Shown piece after piece: positions 53,917 through 62,472 of a DNA stretch of 64,000 nt. Source of the stretch: an uncultured Verrucomicrobiota bacterium (GTDB lineage Bacteria > Verrucomicrobiota > Kiritimatiellia > CAIQIC01 > Lenti-01). The notes under the pieces were generated by a model. It was not told where the DNA came from, searched no databases, and saw only the letters and a list, made by a program, of their open reading frames with translations. The position numbers were made by a program, and so were the translations under genes. The stretch is from assembly GCA_938003985.1 (NCBI GenBank), contig CALKWZ010000016.1, positions 124,001 through 188,000 on the forward strand. Reading direction: 5' to 3'. Within the stretch, counting starts at the first letter, position 1; every line of letters begins with the position of its first letter.

Positions 53917-54888
53917 GGCCGTGGGCCCGCGGCTGCCCCGCAGGAACAACAGGCCCCCGAACAGCGACCAGACCGTCGCGGCCAAATAGCCCAGCAACGA
54001 CAGCATCAAGGCCGGTCCCGGCAGGATGCCGAAGGGATGCAGCAATTGGACGTACAGGGTTTCGCGCACGCCGAGGCTGCCGGGCGTGAGCGGCACGGCG
54101 GCCAGGACGGTGATGATCGGAAAGACGACGAGCAAATCGGCGAAGGCCAGCGGCATTTCCAAGGCGCGGGCCAAGGCGGCCGTGGCCGCGGCCAGCAGGA
54201 GCAGGTTGGCGATGGAGAGCAGCGTCGGCGCCAGCAGATGCCGGGCATGCTGCCGGAAAAAGGCCAGGGCCTCGAAAACGCGGCGCAAGAGGGGGCCGAT
54301 GCGGCCGTGCGCCGCCAAACGGCGCAGTCCCGGCCACCGCGCCACGTCCGCGCGGATGAAAAACAGCGCGAGACACGCGAGGGTGGCCAGCAGGAAAACG
54401 CCCGTCCAGAGCAGCGCCGGGCGCGCTTCCGGATGTCCGGCGAAAAAACGCAACCGGGGCACCAGCAGCGCGCAGCCGATCAGCAGCGTGACGACGAGGC
54501 CGATGGCGCGGTCGAGGAACACGGAAGTCACGGCTTCGGCGCGCCGCTCGGCGTGGTCGTGCGCGGCGAAAACGGCGCGGGCGAGATCCCCGCCGCAGGC
54601 GCCGAACAGAAAGGCATTGAAGAACTGGCCGATGAAATATCCCCGGAAGGTCCGCGAAAACGGCGTGGGCAGTCCCATCCGGCGCAACAGGACGTGCCAG
54701 CGGACGACGCCCGCGCAGAGCGCAGCGAAAGTCAGCGCCAGGGCGGCGGCGATCCCCGCGGGATGGGCGCGGACGGGCACTCCGGCCAGACGGATGGCTT
54801 CCGGTCCGATGGAACGCACCAGTCCCGCGATCAGCGCCAAGCCGAGCAGCAATCGCAGCAGCGGGGCCCAGCGGAAGCGGCCGGCCAT
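53911..54888 (-). CDS. Lysylphosphatidylglycerol synthase/flippase-like membrane protein
   Basis: This 325-residue protein has about eight membrane segments, of the LPG-synthase transmembrane (UPF0104/AglD-like) family: FFNAFLFGACGGDLARAV and TPGSLGVRET are its two signature stretches. Members help move or finish lipid-linked glycans or lipids. No aminoacyl-transfer domain is fused. It follows the GDP-sugar genes by 3 bases. Confidence 0.78.
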   Translation of the reverse strand: MAGRFRWAPLLRLLLGLALIAGLVRSIGPEAIRLAGVPVRAHPAGIAAALALTFAALCAGVVRWHVLLRRMGLPTPFSRTFRGYFIGQFFNAFLFGACGGDLARAVFAAHDHAERRAEAVTSVFLDRAIGLVVTLLIGCALLVPRLRFFAGHPEARPALLWTGVFLLATLACLALFFIRADVARWPGLRRLAAHGRIGPLLRRVFEALAFFRQHARHLLAPTLLSIANLLLLAAATAALARALEMPLAFADLLVVFPIITVLAAVPLTPGSLGVRETLYVQLLHPFGILPGPALMLSLLGYLAATVWSLFGGLLFLRGSRGPTAK

Positions 54889-54891
54889 GGA

Positions 54892-55824
54892 TCAGGCTCC
54901 GGCGCGGCGCTGGGCGACGACGTCGGCGTAGATGGCCTCGAGGGTCTGGCGGAGGGGAATTTCCGGTTGCCAGCCGACGTGGGCGCGGATGCGCGCCACG
55001 TCGTAGGAAGGCCGGTCCTCGTTGGGTCGGAACAGGGCGGGGTCGACCTCGATCTGCGGACGCACCTGGGCGACGGCGCACAGGCCGTCGAGCAGGTCGC
55101 GCACGGGGATCAGGCGGCCGGACGCGATGTTGTAGGCCAATCCGCGTTGGCCCTGCTCCAGCAACCGGACGTAGGCGCGGGCGACGTCGCGCACGTCGGT
55201 GAAGTCGCGCCGTTGCTCGAGATTGCCGACGCGCATGCGCGGCGGCGCGCCCGCGGCGATGGCGGCCAACTGGCCGGCGAAGGCCGACGAGACGAATTCC
55301 TTCGACTGGCCGGGCCCGACGTGGTTGGACGGGCGGGCGACCATGACGTCGAGCCGGTGGTGCGCGGCGTACAGCAAGGCGGCGTGGTCCGCGGCGGCTT
55401 TGGCGACGCCGTAGATGTTGTCGGGCCGGTAGGGGGCGTCCTCGGCCAGCGGCGCCGGGGCCGGGTGGGAGCCGTACACTTCGGCCGACGTCACGACCAG
55501 CACGCGCGCGGCGGACCGCTGCTGCCGGACGGCGTCGAGGACGTTGAGCGTGCCGATGGTGTTGACCTGGAACACGCGCTGCGGCTGGGTCCAGGCCAAG
55601 GGCACGAAGGCGATGCCGCCCAGATGCAGGACGGCGTCGGGCTTCACCTCGGCCAGGACGGACGCGATCGAATCGGGATCGCGGACGTCCAGCGGCAGAT
55701 AATGGGTGGTGCCCCCGGCCGGGCTGCCGACGTCGCTGCCGACGGCTTCGTGGCCGGCCGCGCGCAGGGCGTCCATGACGTGCCGTCCCGCGAATCCATT
55801 GCAACCGGTGACGAGGACTTTCAT
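54892..55824 (-). CDS. rmd: GDP-6-deoxy-4-keto-mannose reductase-like SDR
   Basis: This 310-residue extended SDR has TGCNGFAGRH at the N-terminus, catalytic Y-x3-K in IYGVAKAAAD and ARPSNHVGPGQS...FAGQLA, which is typical of Rmd. With Gmd it would make GDP-rhamnose (or a related deoxyhexose) from GDP-mannose. Gmd is the gene just upstream, 109 bases away across a repeat array. Confidence 0.82.
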   Translation of the reverse strand: MKVLVTGCNGFAGRHVMDALRAAGHEAVGSDVGSPAGGTTHYLPLDVRDPDSIASVLAEVKPDAVLHLGGIAFVPLAWTQPQRVFQVNTIGTLNVLDAVRQQRSAARVLVVTSAEVYGSHPAPAPLAEDAPYRPDNIYGVAKAAADHAALLYAAHHRLDVMVARPSNHVGPGQSKEFVSSAFAGQLAAIAAGAPPRMRVGNLEQRRDFTDVRDVARAYVRLLEQGQRGLAYNIASGRLIPVRDLLDGLCAVAQVRPQIEVDPALFRPNEDRPSYDVARIRAHVGWQPEIPLRQTLEAIYADVVAQRRAGA

Positions 55825-55839
55825 TTTCGCGGAAGAATT

Positions 55840-55934
55840 CAGAATCCAGAATCCGGAATCCGGAATGGCGGCAGAAATTCCACCGGCCGATCATTCCTCA
55901 TGTTCCGACTCCTGACTCCTGACTTCTGAATACT
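55840..55934. repeat. Two tandem arrays of 7-bp units between gmd and rmd
   Basis: Four heptamers CAGAATC, CAGAATC, CGGAATC, CGGAATG (55840-55867) and four more GACTCCT, GACTCCT, GACTTCT, GAATACT (55907-55934) fill most of the 109-base gap; the last touches the gmd stop. No other element is seen there. Confidence 0.7.
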
Positions 55935-56908
55935 TAGGCGGTTACCGTTTTCCCCATCTGCCGGTCCAGGTCGGCATCGACCATCATGGTGACGAGCTGC
56001 TCGAAGCTGACGGCCGGCTTCCAGCCGAGCTGGGCCTGGGCCTTGGCGGGATTGCCGAGCAGGAGTTCCACTTCCGCCGGGCGGATGAATTCCGGATCGA
56101 TGACGACGTAGTCCTCGTAGTTGAGGCCGACGTGCGCGAAGGCGATTTCCAGGAACTTGCGGACGGAATGGGTCTCGCCGGTGGCGACGACGTAGTCGTC
56201 GGCCTGGTCCTGCTGGAGCATCATCCACATCGCGCGGACGTAGTCGCCGGCGAAGCCCCAGTCGCGCTTGGCGTCCAGGTTGCCCATGCGCAGTTCCTTC
56301 TGGGTGCCGAGCTTGATGCGGGCGACGGCGTCGGTGATCTTGCGGGTGACGAACTCCTTGCCGCGCCGCGGGGACTCGTGGTTGAACAGAATGCCCGAGC
56401 AGGCGAAGAGGTTGTAGGATTCGCGGTAGTTGACCGTGATGAAGTGGCCGTAGGCTTTCGCCACGCCGTAGGGGCTGCGCGGATAGAACGGGGTTTTTTC
56501 GGTCTGGGGGGTTTCGATGACTTTGCCGAACATCTCGGAGGACGAGGCCTGGTAGAAATGGGCCTTGGGGCAGACCATGCGCATGGCTTCGAGGACCTTG
56601 GTGACGCCCAGGGCGGTGAATTCGCCCGTGAGGACCGGCTGGCTCCACGAGGTGGGCACGAAGGACATGGCCGCGAGATTGTAGATTTCGTCGGGCTGGA
56701 CCTCGTCGAGCAGCTTCACCAGCGAGAACTGGTCGAGCAAGTCGGCCTGGCGCAGGGCGATCCGATCCTTGAAGTGGGCGATGCGATCGAAGGTCTCGGT
56801 GCTGGCGCGGCGCACCATGCCGGTGACCTGGTAGCCTTTGGACAGGAGCAATTCGGCCAGATAGGAGCCGTCCTGGCCCGTGATGCCGGTAATCAACGCT
56901 TTCTTCAT
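55934..56908 (-). CDS. gmd: GDP-mannose 4,6-dehydratase
   Basis: This 324-residue extended SDR has TGITGQDGSYLAELLL at the N-terminus, YGVAKAYGH in the active site and NHESPRRGKEFVTRKI. It makes GDP-4-keto-6-deoxymannose. It overlaps the TIM-barrel gene by ATGA. Confidence 0.96.
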   Translation of the reverse strand: MKKALITGITGQDGSYLAELLLSKGYQVTGMVRRASTETFDRIAHFKDRIALRQADLLDQFSLVKLLDEVQPDEIYNLAAMSFVPTSWSQPVLTGEFTALGVTKVLEAMRMVCPKAHFYQASSSEMFGKVIETPQTEKTPFYPRSPYGVAKAYGHFITVNYRESYNLFACSGILFNHESPRRGKEFVTRKITDAVARIKLGTQKELRMGNLDAKRDWGFAGDYVRAMWMMLQQDQADDYVVATGETHSVRKFLEIAFAHVGLNYEDYVVIDPEFIRPAEVELLLGNPAKAQAQLGWKPAVSFEQLVTMMVDADLDRQMGKTVTA

Positions 56909-57855
56909 TTCTTTTCTCCGCTCGGGGTCTTGGATTCAGTCAAAGTCCACGTCGCGCGCAGATACTCGATCGCGCGGACGATCTGGTCGGTCGCCGTGTC
57001 CGGCGCCGGTTCCAACACGCGCACCATATCCATTCGGGCGATTTCCGCCAAGGCCGGAAAATCGACTTTCCCGGCCGGGGGCATGACGTGGTCCTGGCCG
57101 GGGGGCACGACGTCGTGGACGTGCATGCCGGCAATGTAGGGGGCCAGCCGCCGCAGCCAGCGCGCGGCGTTGATGAAGCCGAGGTTTTCGCGGATCTGCG
57201 CATGGCCGATGTCCCACCACAGGCGGATGCCGGCGGCGTGGAAGCGCTTCATGAGCTTTTCGGCTTCCAGCTCGGTGGGGATGGCCTCCCAGGTGGGCAG
57301 GTTTTCGAGCGCGAGCTGCACGCCGGTTTCCTTGACGACGGGCGCGAGCTTTTCGAGGCTCTCGGCCAGGTAGTCGATCTGCTTGGGCGCTTTCTTGTCG
57401 CGGGCGATCTGGGCCTTGAGCTTGAGGTTCTCGTAGGCCTCGGTGAACTGCTCGCCGCGCGCGGCCATGCGCACGAGGTCGAAGGAATGCTTCGGCATGT
57501 CCACGTTGCCGGAGTGGCAGACGGCGACCCGGGCGCCCACTTCGGCGGCGAAGCGCAGGGTGCGGGAAATGTGCGTGACGGCGTATTCGCGTTCGCGGCG
57601 GTCCACCGACGCGGGAGTGTAGAGCTCGGGATGGGGGCGGGGGGCGCCGATGGGCACCGGACAGAAATTGTGGACGCTGTCGATGCGGATGGCCTTGGCC
57701 GCCACCAGGGCCTTGACGCCGGGAATGAGTTCGGCGCGCAGGTCGTAGCCCAGTTCCGCGCGGTCGAGCCCCAGCGCGAGGACTTCCTCGAGCATGGCTT
57801 CGCCGGACGCGTGGCGCCCGGCGTTCCAGCGCGTGCTGATCGCCAGCGGAATCAT
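56905..57855 (-). CDS. Sugar-phosphate isomerase/epimerase-like TIM-barrel protein
   Basis: This 316-residue xylose-isomerase-type TIM barrel has metal ligands seen in LALENLP (Glu) and LWWDIGHAQ (Asp, His). Substrate unknown. It is joined to pta and gmd by ATGA overlaps. Confidence 0.75.
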   Translation of the reverse strand: MIPLAISTRWNAGRHASGEAMLEEVLALGLDRAELGYDLRAELIPGVKALVAAKAIRIDSVHNFCPVPIGAPRPHPELYTPASVDRREREYAVTHISRTLRFAAEVGARVAVCHSGNVDMPKHSFDLVRMAARGEQFTEAYENLKLKAQIARDKKAPKQIDYLAESLEKLAPVVKETGVQLALENLPTWEAIPTELEAEKLMKRFHAAGIRLWWDIGHAQIRENLGFINAARWLRRLAPYIAGMHVHDVVPPGQDHVMPPAGKVDFPALAEIARMDMVRVLEPAPDTATDQIVRAIEYLRATWTLTESKTPSGEKK

Positions 57856-59948
57856 TTCTCCGCCTGGGCCTGGATGGCGGTGATGGCCACGGTGTTGACG
57901 ATGTCCACGACCGTGCAGCCGCGCGAAAGGTCGTTGACGGGCTTGCGCAGGCCCTGGATGACCGGGCCGATGGCCACGGCGCCGGCGGAGCGCTGCACGG
58001 CCTTGTAGGTGTTGTTGCCCGTGTTGAGATCGGGGAAAATGAACACCGTCGCGTGGCCGGCCACCTTGGAGTCGGGCATCTTGGTGCGAGCGACGCCCGC
58101 GTCGACCGCGGCGTCGTACTGGATCGGCCCTTCGATCGGCAGCTCGGGCGCCATCCGCCGCGCGAGCTCGGTGGCTTCGCGCACGCGCTCGACGTCCGCG
58201 CCGCCGCCGGAGGCGCCGGTGGAGTAGGACAGCATCGCCACGCGCGGCTCGACCCCGAACGTCTGCGCCGTGCGCGCGGAGGTGACGGCGATTTCGGCGA
58301 GCTGCTGGGCCGTGGGGTTGGGGTTGATCGCGCAATCGCCGTAGACCAGCACGCGGTCCTTCAGGCACATCAGGAACACGGACGACACGATCGAGAAGCC
58401 CGGCTTGGTGCGGATGAACTGGAGGGCCGGGCGCACGGTGTGGGCCGTGGTGTTGACGGAGCCGGAGACCATGCCGTCGGCCAGCCCCTTGTAGACCATC
58501 ATCGTGCCGAAGTAGGACGCGTCGGCCAGGATCGTTTCCGCCATGTCCGGCGTCATGCCCTTGTCCTTGCGCAGCTCGAAGTAGGTCGCCACGAAATCGC
58601 GGAAATGCGGCGACTGGACCGGCTGGACGATGTCGACCCCGGGCAGGTTGAGGCCGAGGTGCGAGATCTTGTTGCGGATCTTCTGCTCGTTGCCGAGCAG
58701 CACGACGTCGGCGATGCCGCGCAGCAGCACCTGTTCCGCCGCGTACAGGATGCGGTCTTCCTCGCCCTCGGGCAGCACGATGCGCTGGCGGGGCGACTGC
58801 GCGCGCTGGATGAGGCCGAATTCGAACATCTTGGGCGTGACCACGCCCGTCTTGGCCGTCTTGAGGAGGTCGACGAGCTTGTGCGTGTCCACGTGCGACT
58901 CGAACAGCGCCAGCGCGGAGGTGATCTTGCGGGTCGCCCCGGGATAGATGCGCGAATGCAGCCGGGCCACCGCCGTGACCGCCTCGAAGGTCGTGGCCGG
59001 CACGGACAGGACCGGCACCATGTTCTTGACCTCCTTGAGCAGCGCGCCGACCGCGCCCGAGGGCTTGAACCCGTTCGTCAGCACGATGCCGGCGATGTTG
59101 ACCGGCTTCGCGGAGTTGAGCTTGAGCATCACGCCCAGCAGGTTGCCGAAGCGGTCGCCCGAGATGAACAGCAGCGCGCCGTCGCGCAGTTGCGACAGGA
59201 AGATTTCCGGCGAGGAATCCGCCACGCTGTAGGACGTGGCCTGGAGGGAGTCGAGCAGGTCGGGGCGGTAGAACGTCTCGGCGCCGAGGGCCTGGGCGAC
59301 CTCGGACATCATCGGCGCGGCCAGCAGCGGATCCTCCGGAATCGCGAACACGGGCAGGTCCGGATAGCGCGCCGTCCGCAGGAACGCCGGCAGCTCGTCG
59401 ATGCGGTCGGCCGGGAAGCGGTTCAGGATGGCCGCCAGCACCTTGCAGTCGCCCTCCTGGAAGCTCTGCACCGCGAAATCGAGGTTGGCCATCTGGCCGT
59501 GCTTGCCGATCTTGTGGCCGTCCACCACCAGCAGCACCGGCGCGTCGATGTTGCGCGCGATCTCGGCGTTGATGTTGAACTCGAAGGCGGACGTGTCGCC
59601 TTCGAAGTCGGAACCTTCGCAGACGACGAAATCGAACCGGGCCGCCACGGCGTTGTATTTCGCCAGGATGCCGTCGAGCAGGGCGGAGGTTTTGCCGGCG
59701 CGGATCAGTTCGGCCGCCTCGCGGCTGGTGTAGGCGAACGCCTGCTCGTAGGGCAGGTCGAGCCGGAAATGGCTGGTGATGAGGGCGAGATCGTTGTCCG
59801 GCTCCGCCCCGCGCCGGTCGCCCGCGATGATCGGCCGGAAAAAGCCGACGTGGCCGACCTTCTTGACCATCATTTCCATCACGCCCAGCGCGATGGCGGA
59901 TTTGCCGCTGCTGGCATCCGTCGCGGAAATATACACGTTGCGGGACAT
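57852..59948 (-). CDS. pta: Phosphate acetyltransferase, long three-domain type
   Basis: This 698-residue Pta has an N-terminal BioD-like P-loop region (SATDASSGKSAIA), a DRTGG-like middle (about 220-330) and a C-terminal PTA domain (about 370-698) with VLPEGEEDRIL, GDCAINPNPTAQQLAEIA and LSRGC. It makes acetyl phosphate. Its operon partners are sugar-nucleotide genes. The short Pta at 25548 is its paralogue. Confidence 0.94.
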   Translation of the reverse strand: MSRNVYISATDASSGKSAIALGVMEMMVKKVGHVGFFRPIIAGDRRGAEPDNDLALITSHFRLDLPYEQAFAYTSREAAELIRAGKTSALLDGILAKYNAVAARFDFVVCEGSDFEGDTSAFEFNINAEIARNIDAPVLLVVDGHKIGKHGQMANLDFAVQSFQEGDCKVLAAILNRFPADRIDELPAFLRTARYPDLPVFAIPEDPLLAAPMMSEVAQALGAETFYRPDLLDSLQATSYSVADSSPEIFLSQLRDGALLFISGDRFGNLLGVMLKLNSAKPVNIAGIVLTNGFKPSGAVGALLKEVKNMVPVLSVPATTFEAVTAVARLHSRIYPGATRKITSALALFESHVDTHKLVDLLKTAKTGVVTPKMFEFGLIQRAQSPRQRIVLPEGEEDRILYAAEQVLLRGIADVVLLGNEQKIRNKISHLGLNLPGVDIVQPVQSPHFRDFVATYFELRKDKGMTPDMAETILADASYFGTMMVYKGLADGMVSGSVNTTAHTVRPALQFIRTKPGFSIVSSVFLMCLKDRVLVYGDCAINPNPTAQQLAEIAVTSARTAQTFGVEPRVAMLSYSTGASGGGADVERVREATELARRMAPELPIEGPIQYDAAVDAGVARTKMPDSKVAGHATVFIFPDLNTGNNTYKAVQRSAGAVAIGPVIQGLRKPVNDLSRGCTVVDIVNTVAITAIQAQAEK

Positions 59949-60001
59949 GGCTCGACCTTTCCAAACTGGCGTCCGGAGACGCGGGGGCTGAATTGGGCGG
60001 C

Positions 60002-60030
60002 ATCCTAGCGGCTCGCGCCCGCGGATGCAA
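60002..60030 (-). promoter_or_regulatory. Promoter of the long pta operon
   Basis: TTGCAT (60025-60030), a 17-base spacer and TAGGAT (60002-60007) lie 53 bases before the ATG, with GGAAAGG as a Shine-Dalgarno sequence. Confidence 0.55.
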
Positions 60031-60069
60031 GGAAACCCGGCGCGCGGCGCATCGGTTCCGCAAAAGGGA

Positions 60070-60098
60070 TTGCCCGGGGGCGGGGGGTCTGGTAGAAC
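60070..60098 (+). promoter_or_regulatory. Promoter of galE
   Basis: TTGCCC (60070-60075), a 17-base spacer and TAGAAC (60093-60098) end 10 bases before the ATG at 60109; no Shine-Dalgarno sequence. Confidence 0.55.
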
Positions 60099-60108
60099 GA
60101 CCGTTCGG

Positions 60109-61080
60109 ATGAAAATAGTGCTGACAGGCGGTTCCGGATACATCGGCAGCGTCACGACCGAGTTGCTTTGCGACGACGGCCACGAGGTCGTCGTGTTCGA
60201 CAACCTCGAACGCGGCCACCGCGAAGCCGTCGATCCCCGCGCGCGCCTCGTCGTCGGCGATTTGCGCGAGCCGTTGGCCATCCGGGAACTCCTGGCCGCG
60301 GTCCGGCCCGACGCCGTGGTGCATTTCGCCGCCTACGCCCTCGTCGGCGAGTCCATGCAGAATCCCCACCTGTATTTCGAGAACAACGTCGGCGGCGGCC
60401 TGAACCTGCTCGACGCCATGCTCCGCGCCGGCGTCCCGAAGATCATCTTTTCCTCCACCTGCGCCACCTACGGCCAGCCCGAGACCATGCCCATGACCGA
60501 GGCGCTGCCCCAGCGCCCGACCAACCCCTACGGCGAATCGAAGCTGATGTTCGAAACCGCCCTGCGCTGGGAGCAGGAGCGCCGCGGCCTCCAGCCCGTC
60601 TTCCTGCGCTATTTCAACGCCTGCGGCGCCACCGAGAAATACGGCGAGGACCACGAGCCCGAAACGCACCTCGTTCCCAACGTCCTGAAAGTGGCCCTCG
60701 GCCAGGCTCCGGCCGTGCCCGTTTTCGGCGCCGACTATCCCACGCCCGACGGCACCTGCATCCGCGACTACGTCCACATCGCCGATCTCGCCCGCGCCCA
60801 CATCCTGGCCCTCGAAAAGGACGTCGCCGGCCCCTTCAACCTCGGCACCGGCACCGGATTTTCCGTCCAGCAGGTCGTCGCGACCTGCCGGGAAGTCACG
60901 GGCCACCCGATCCCCGTCGCCCTGTCGCCCCGGCGGCCCGGCGATCCCGCCTGCCTCGTGGCCGGTGCGGAGAAGGCCAAGGCCGTCCTCGGCTGGAATC
61001 CGCGGTATCCCGACCTGCGGACGATCGTCGAACATGCGTGGAACTGGCATCGGGCCCATCCGCGCGGATACGGAAAGTAG
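60109..61080 (+). CDS. galE: UDP-glucose 4-epimerase
   Basis: This 323-residue extended SDR has the NAD motif GGSGYIGS, the catalytic YGESK and RYFNACGA. It interconverts UDP-glucose and UDP-galactose. The ATG at 60109 was chosen because the promoter ends 10 bases before it. Confidence 0.96.
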   Translation: MKIVLTGGSGYIGSVTTELLCDDGHEVVVFDNLERGHREAVDPRARLVVGDLREPLAIRELLAAVRPDAVVHFAAYALVGESMQNPHLYFENNVGGGLNLLDAMLRAGVPKIIFSSTCATYGQPETMPMTEALPQRPTNPYGESKLMFETALRWEQERRGLQPVFLRYFNACGATEKYGEDHEPETHLVPNVLKVALGQAPAVPVFGADYPTPDGTCIRDYVHIADLARAHILALEKDVAGPFNLGTGTGFSVQQVVATCREVTGHPIPVALSPRRPGDPACLVAGAEKAKAVLGWNPRYPDLRTIVEHAWNWHRAHPRGYGK

Positions 61081-61084
61081 CCCC

Positions 61085-61495
61085 ATGAGCATCGCCCCGG
61101 TTCAGACCGACCGTTTCAAAGTGGACACCAGCCGGCCCCGCAGCCGGATGAAGATGCGCGCCAAGATCCGGCACGTCCTGGCCGTCGCCTCCGGCATGTT
61201 CCCGCTCATGGCGCTGTTCGTCTACGGCATGTCGATGTTCCGCCTCAAGGCCCAGCGGGCGCCCTACAACAAACTCATCCTCGCCTTCATTGCCTGCGGC
61301 ATGGTTTCCCTGATGCTCTACGCCTGGGCCCGCGCCGAAAAACAGCGCCGCCGCGAAGTCTCCGCCCGCAACCGCGAACGGAAATACCGCGAGCGGGAAG
61401 AAGAACTGCGCCTGGAGCGGGAGAAGATCCGGCTCCGCAAGGCCGCGGCGGCCGCCGCCGGCGCCGCCGCGCCGGCGCCCGCGAAGGAGGGCTGA
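61085..61495 (+). CDS. Small membrane protein with basic coiled coil, unknown
   Basis: This 136-residue protein has two membrane segments (about 33-50 and 66-82), then a highly charged helix of Arg and Glu and an Ala/Pro tail. It lies 4 bases after galE and overlaps the gspK-like gene by TGATG. I do not recognise it; context suggests the secretion machinery. Confidence 0.6.
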   Translation: MSIAPVQTDRFKVDTSRPRSRMKMRAKIRHVLAVASGMFPLMALFVYGMSMFRLKAQRAPYNKLILAFIACGMVSLMLYAWARAEKQRRREVSARNRERKYREREEELRLEREKIRLRKAAAAAAGAAAPAPAKEG

Positions 61496-62469
61496 TGATC
61501 CGCCGTTCCGCCGCCCGGTCGGGCATGGCGCTGATCCTCGCGCTCGCGGCGATCGCGCTCGGCGGCGGGCTGGCCCTCTACCTGCAGGCCCGGGCCGCGG
61601 CCCTGGCCCGCACGGAACGCGCGGAACTGCTGCGCGAACGGCTGCGGGTCGCCGCCGCCGAGGCCGCGCGCGAAGCCCTCTGGGTGCTGGCCGCGGACGA
61701 AGACCTCGCCGTGGACCATCTCGGCGAAGACTGGGCCCGGCCCCGCGAAACCAACCGCGCCGACGGCGTTTCCACCTGGGCCGTCGTCGAAGACGCCGGC
61801 CGTTTCGTCAACTGGAACAACCTGGCCGCGTCCAACCGCACCGCCCGCGACGCCCGCGAAATCCTCCTCGACCTCATGATGTTCTGCGGCGATTTCGACG
61901 CCGCCGTCCGCGTCGATGCCTTGCAGGACTACGTCGATGCCGACGAAGCGGGCACCTACGAGGCCGATTTCTACCGGACCGGCGCCGCGCCCCAGGCGCC
62001 GCCCAACCGCGCGCTGTGGGCCCCGACCGAGCTGCTGCGCGTGCACGGATTCACCGCCGAGCTGTTCCGGCCGCGGCCCCGGACCGATCCCGACGATCCC
62101 ACCGGCGGCGATCTTTCCGCCGCGACCGTCCTCGTGCCGGGCCCGCTGGCGGACCCGATCCCCGTCAACGTCAATACCGCCGGCCGCGACGTCCTCATGG
62201 GCGTGAGCGGCCTGCGCCAGGAGGACGCCGTGCGGCAGATCCTCGCGCTGCGCCAGGTGCAGCCCTTCGAATCCCTCGCGACGATGTTCACGGCCTATCC
62301 GGAAGTGGCCGCCCTGCTGGAAGGCAGCGTCGGCGTTTCCAGTTCCTGTTTCCGCGTGCGCGCCCGCGCCGCCGCGGAGGGCCAGCACCGGACCGTCCTG
62401 GCCTGGGTCGAACGCGATCCGCGCACCGGCGACGTCCGCATTCTCCAGTGGCTGGAAGGGGAGGGCTGA
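61495..62469 (+). CDS. Type II secretion minor pseudopilin GspK-like
   Basis: This 324-residue protein begins with a basic leader and G-MALILALAAIALGGGLALYL, as in prepilin-like proteins cut after Gly. A Glu at position 5 is absent, as in GspK. The rest shows the GspK body with VNVNTAGRDVLMG, the helix-hairpin region typical of GspK. It caps the pseudopilus. Confidence 0.8.
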   Translation: MIRRSAARSGMALILALAAIALGGGLALYLQARAAALARTERAELLRERLRVAAAEAAREALWVLAADEDLAVDHLGEDWARPRETNRADGVSTWAVVEDAGRFVNWNNLAASNRTARDAREILLDLMMFCGDFDAAVRVDALQDYVDADEAGTYEADFYRTGAAPQAPPNRALWAPTELLRVHGFTAELFRPRPRTDPDDPTGGDLSAATVLVPGPLADPIPVNVNTAGRDVLMGVSGLRQEDAVRQILALRQVQPFESLATMFTAYPEVAALLEGSVGVSSSCFRVRARAAAEGQHRTVLAWVERDPRTGDVRILQWLEGEG

Positions 62470-62472
62470 GCC

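Noticed and set aside
53911..54888. MprF lysylphosphatidylglycerol synthase
   Set aside because: Only the membrane domain is present; the catalytic aminoacyl-transfer domain is missing.
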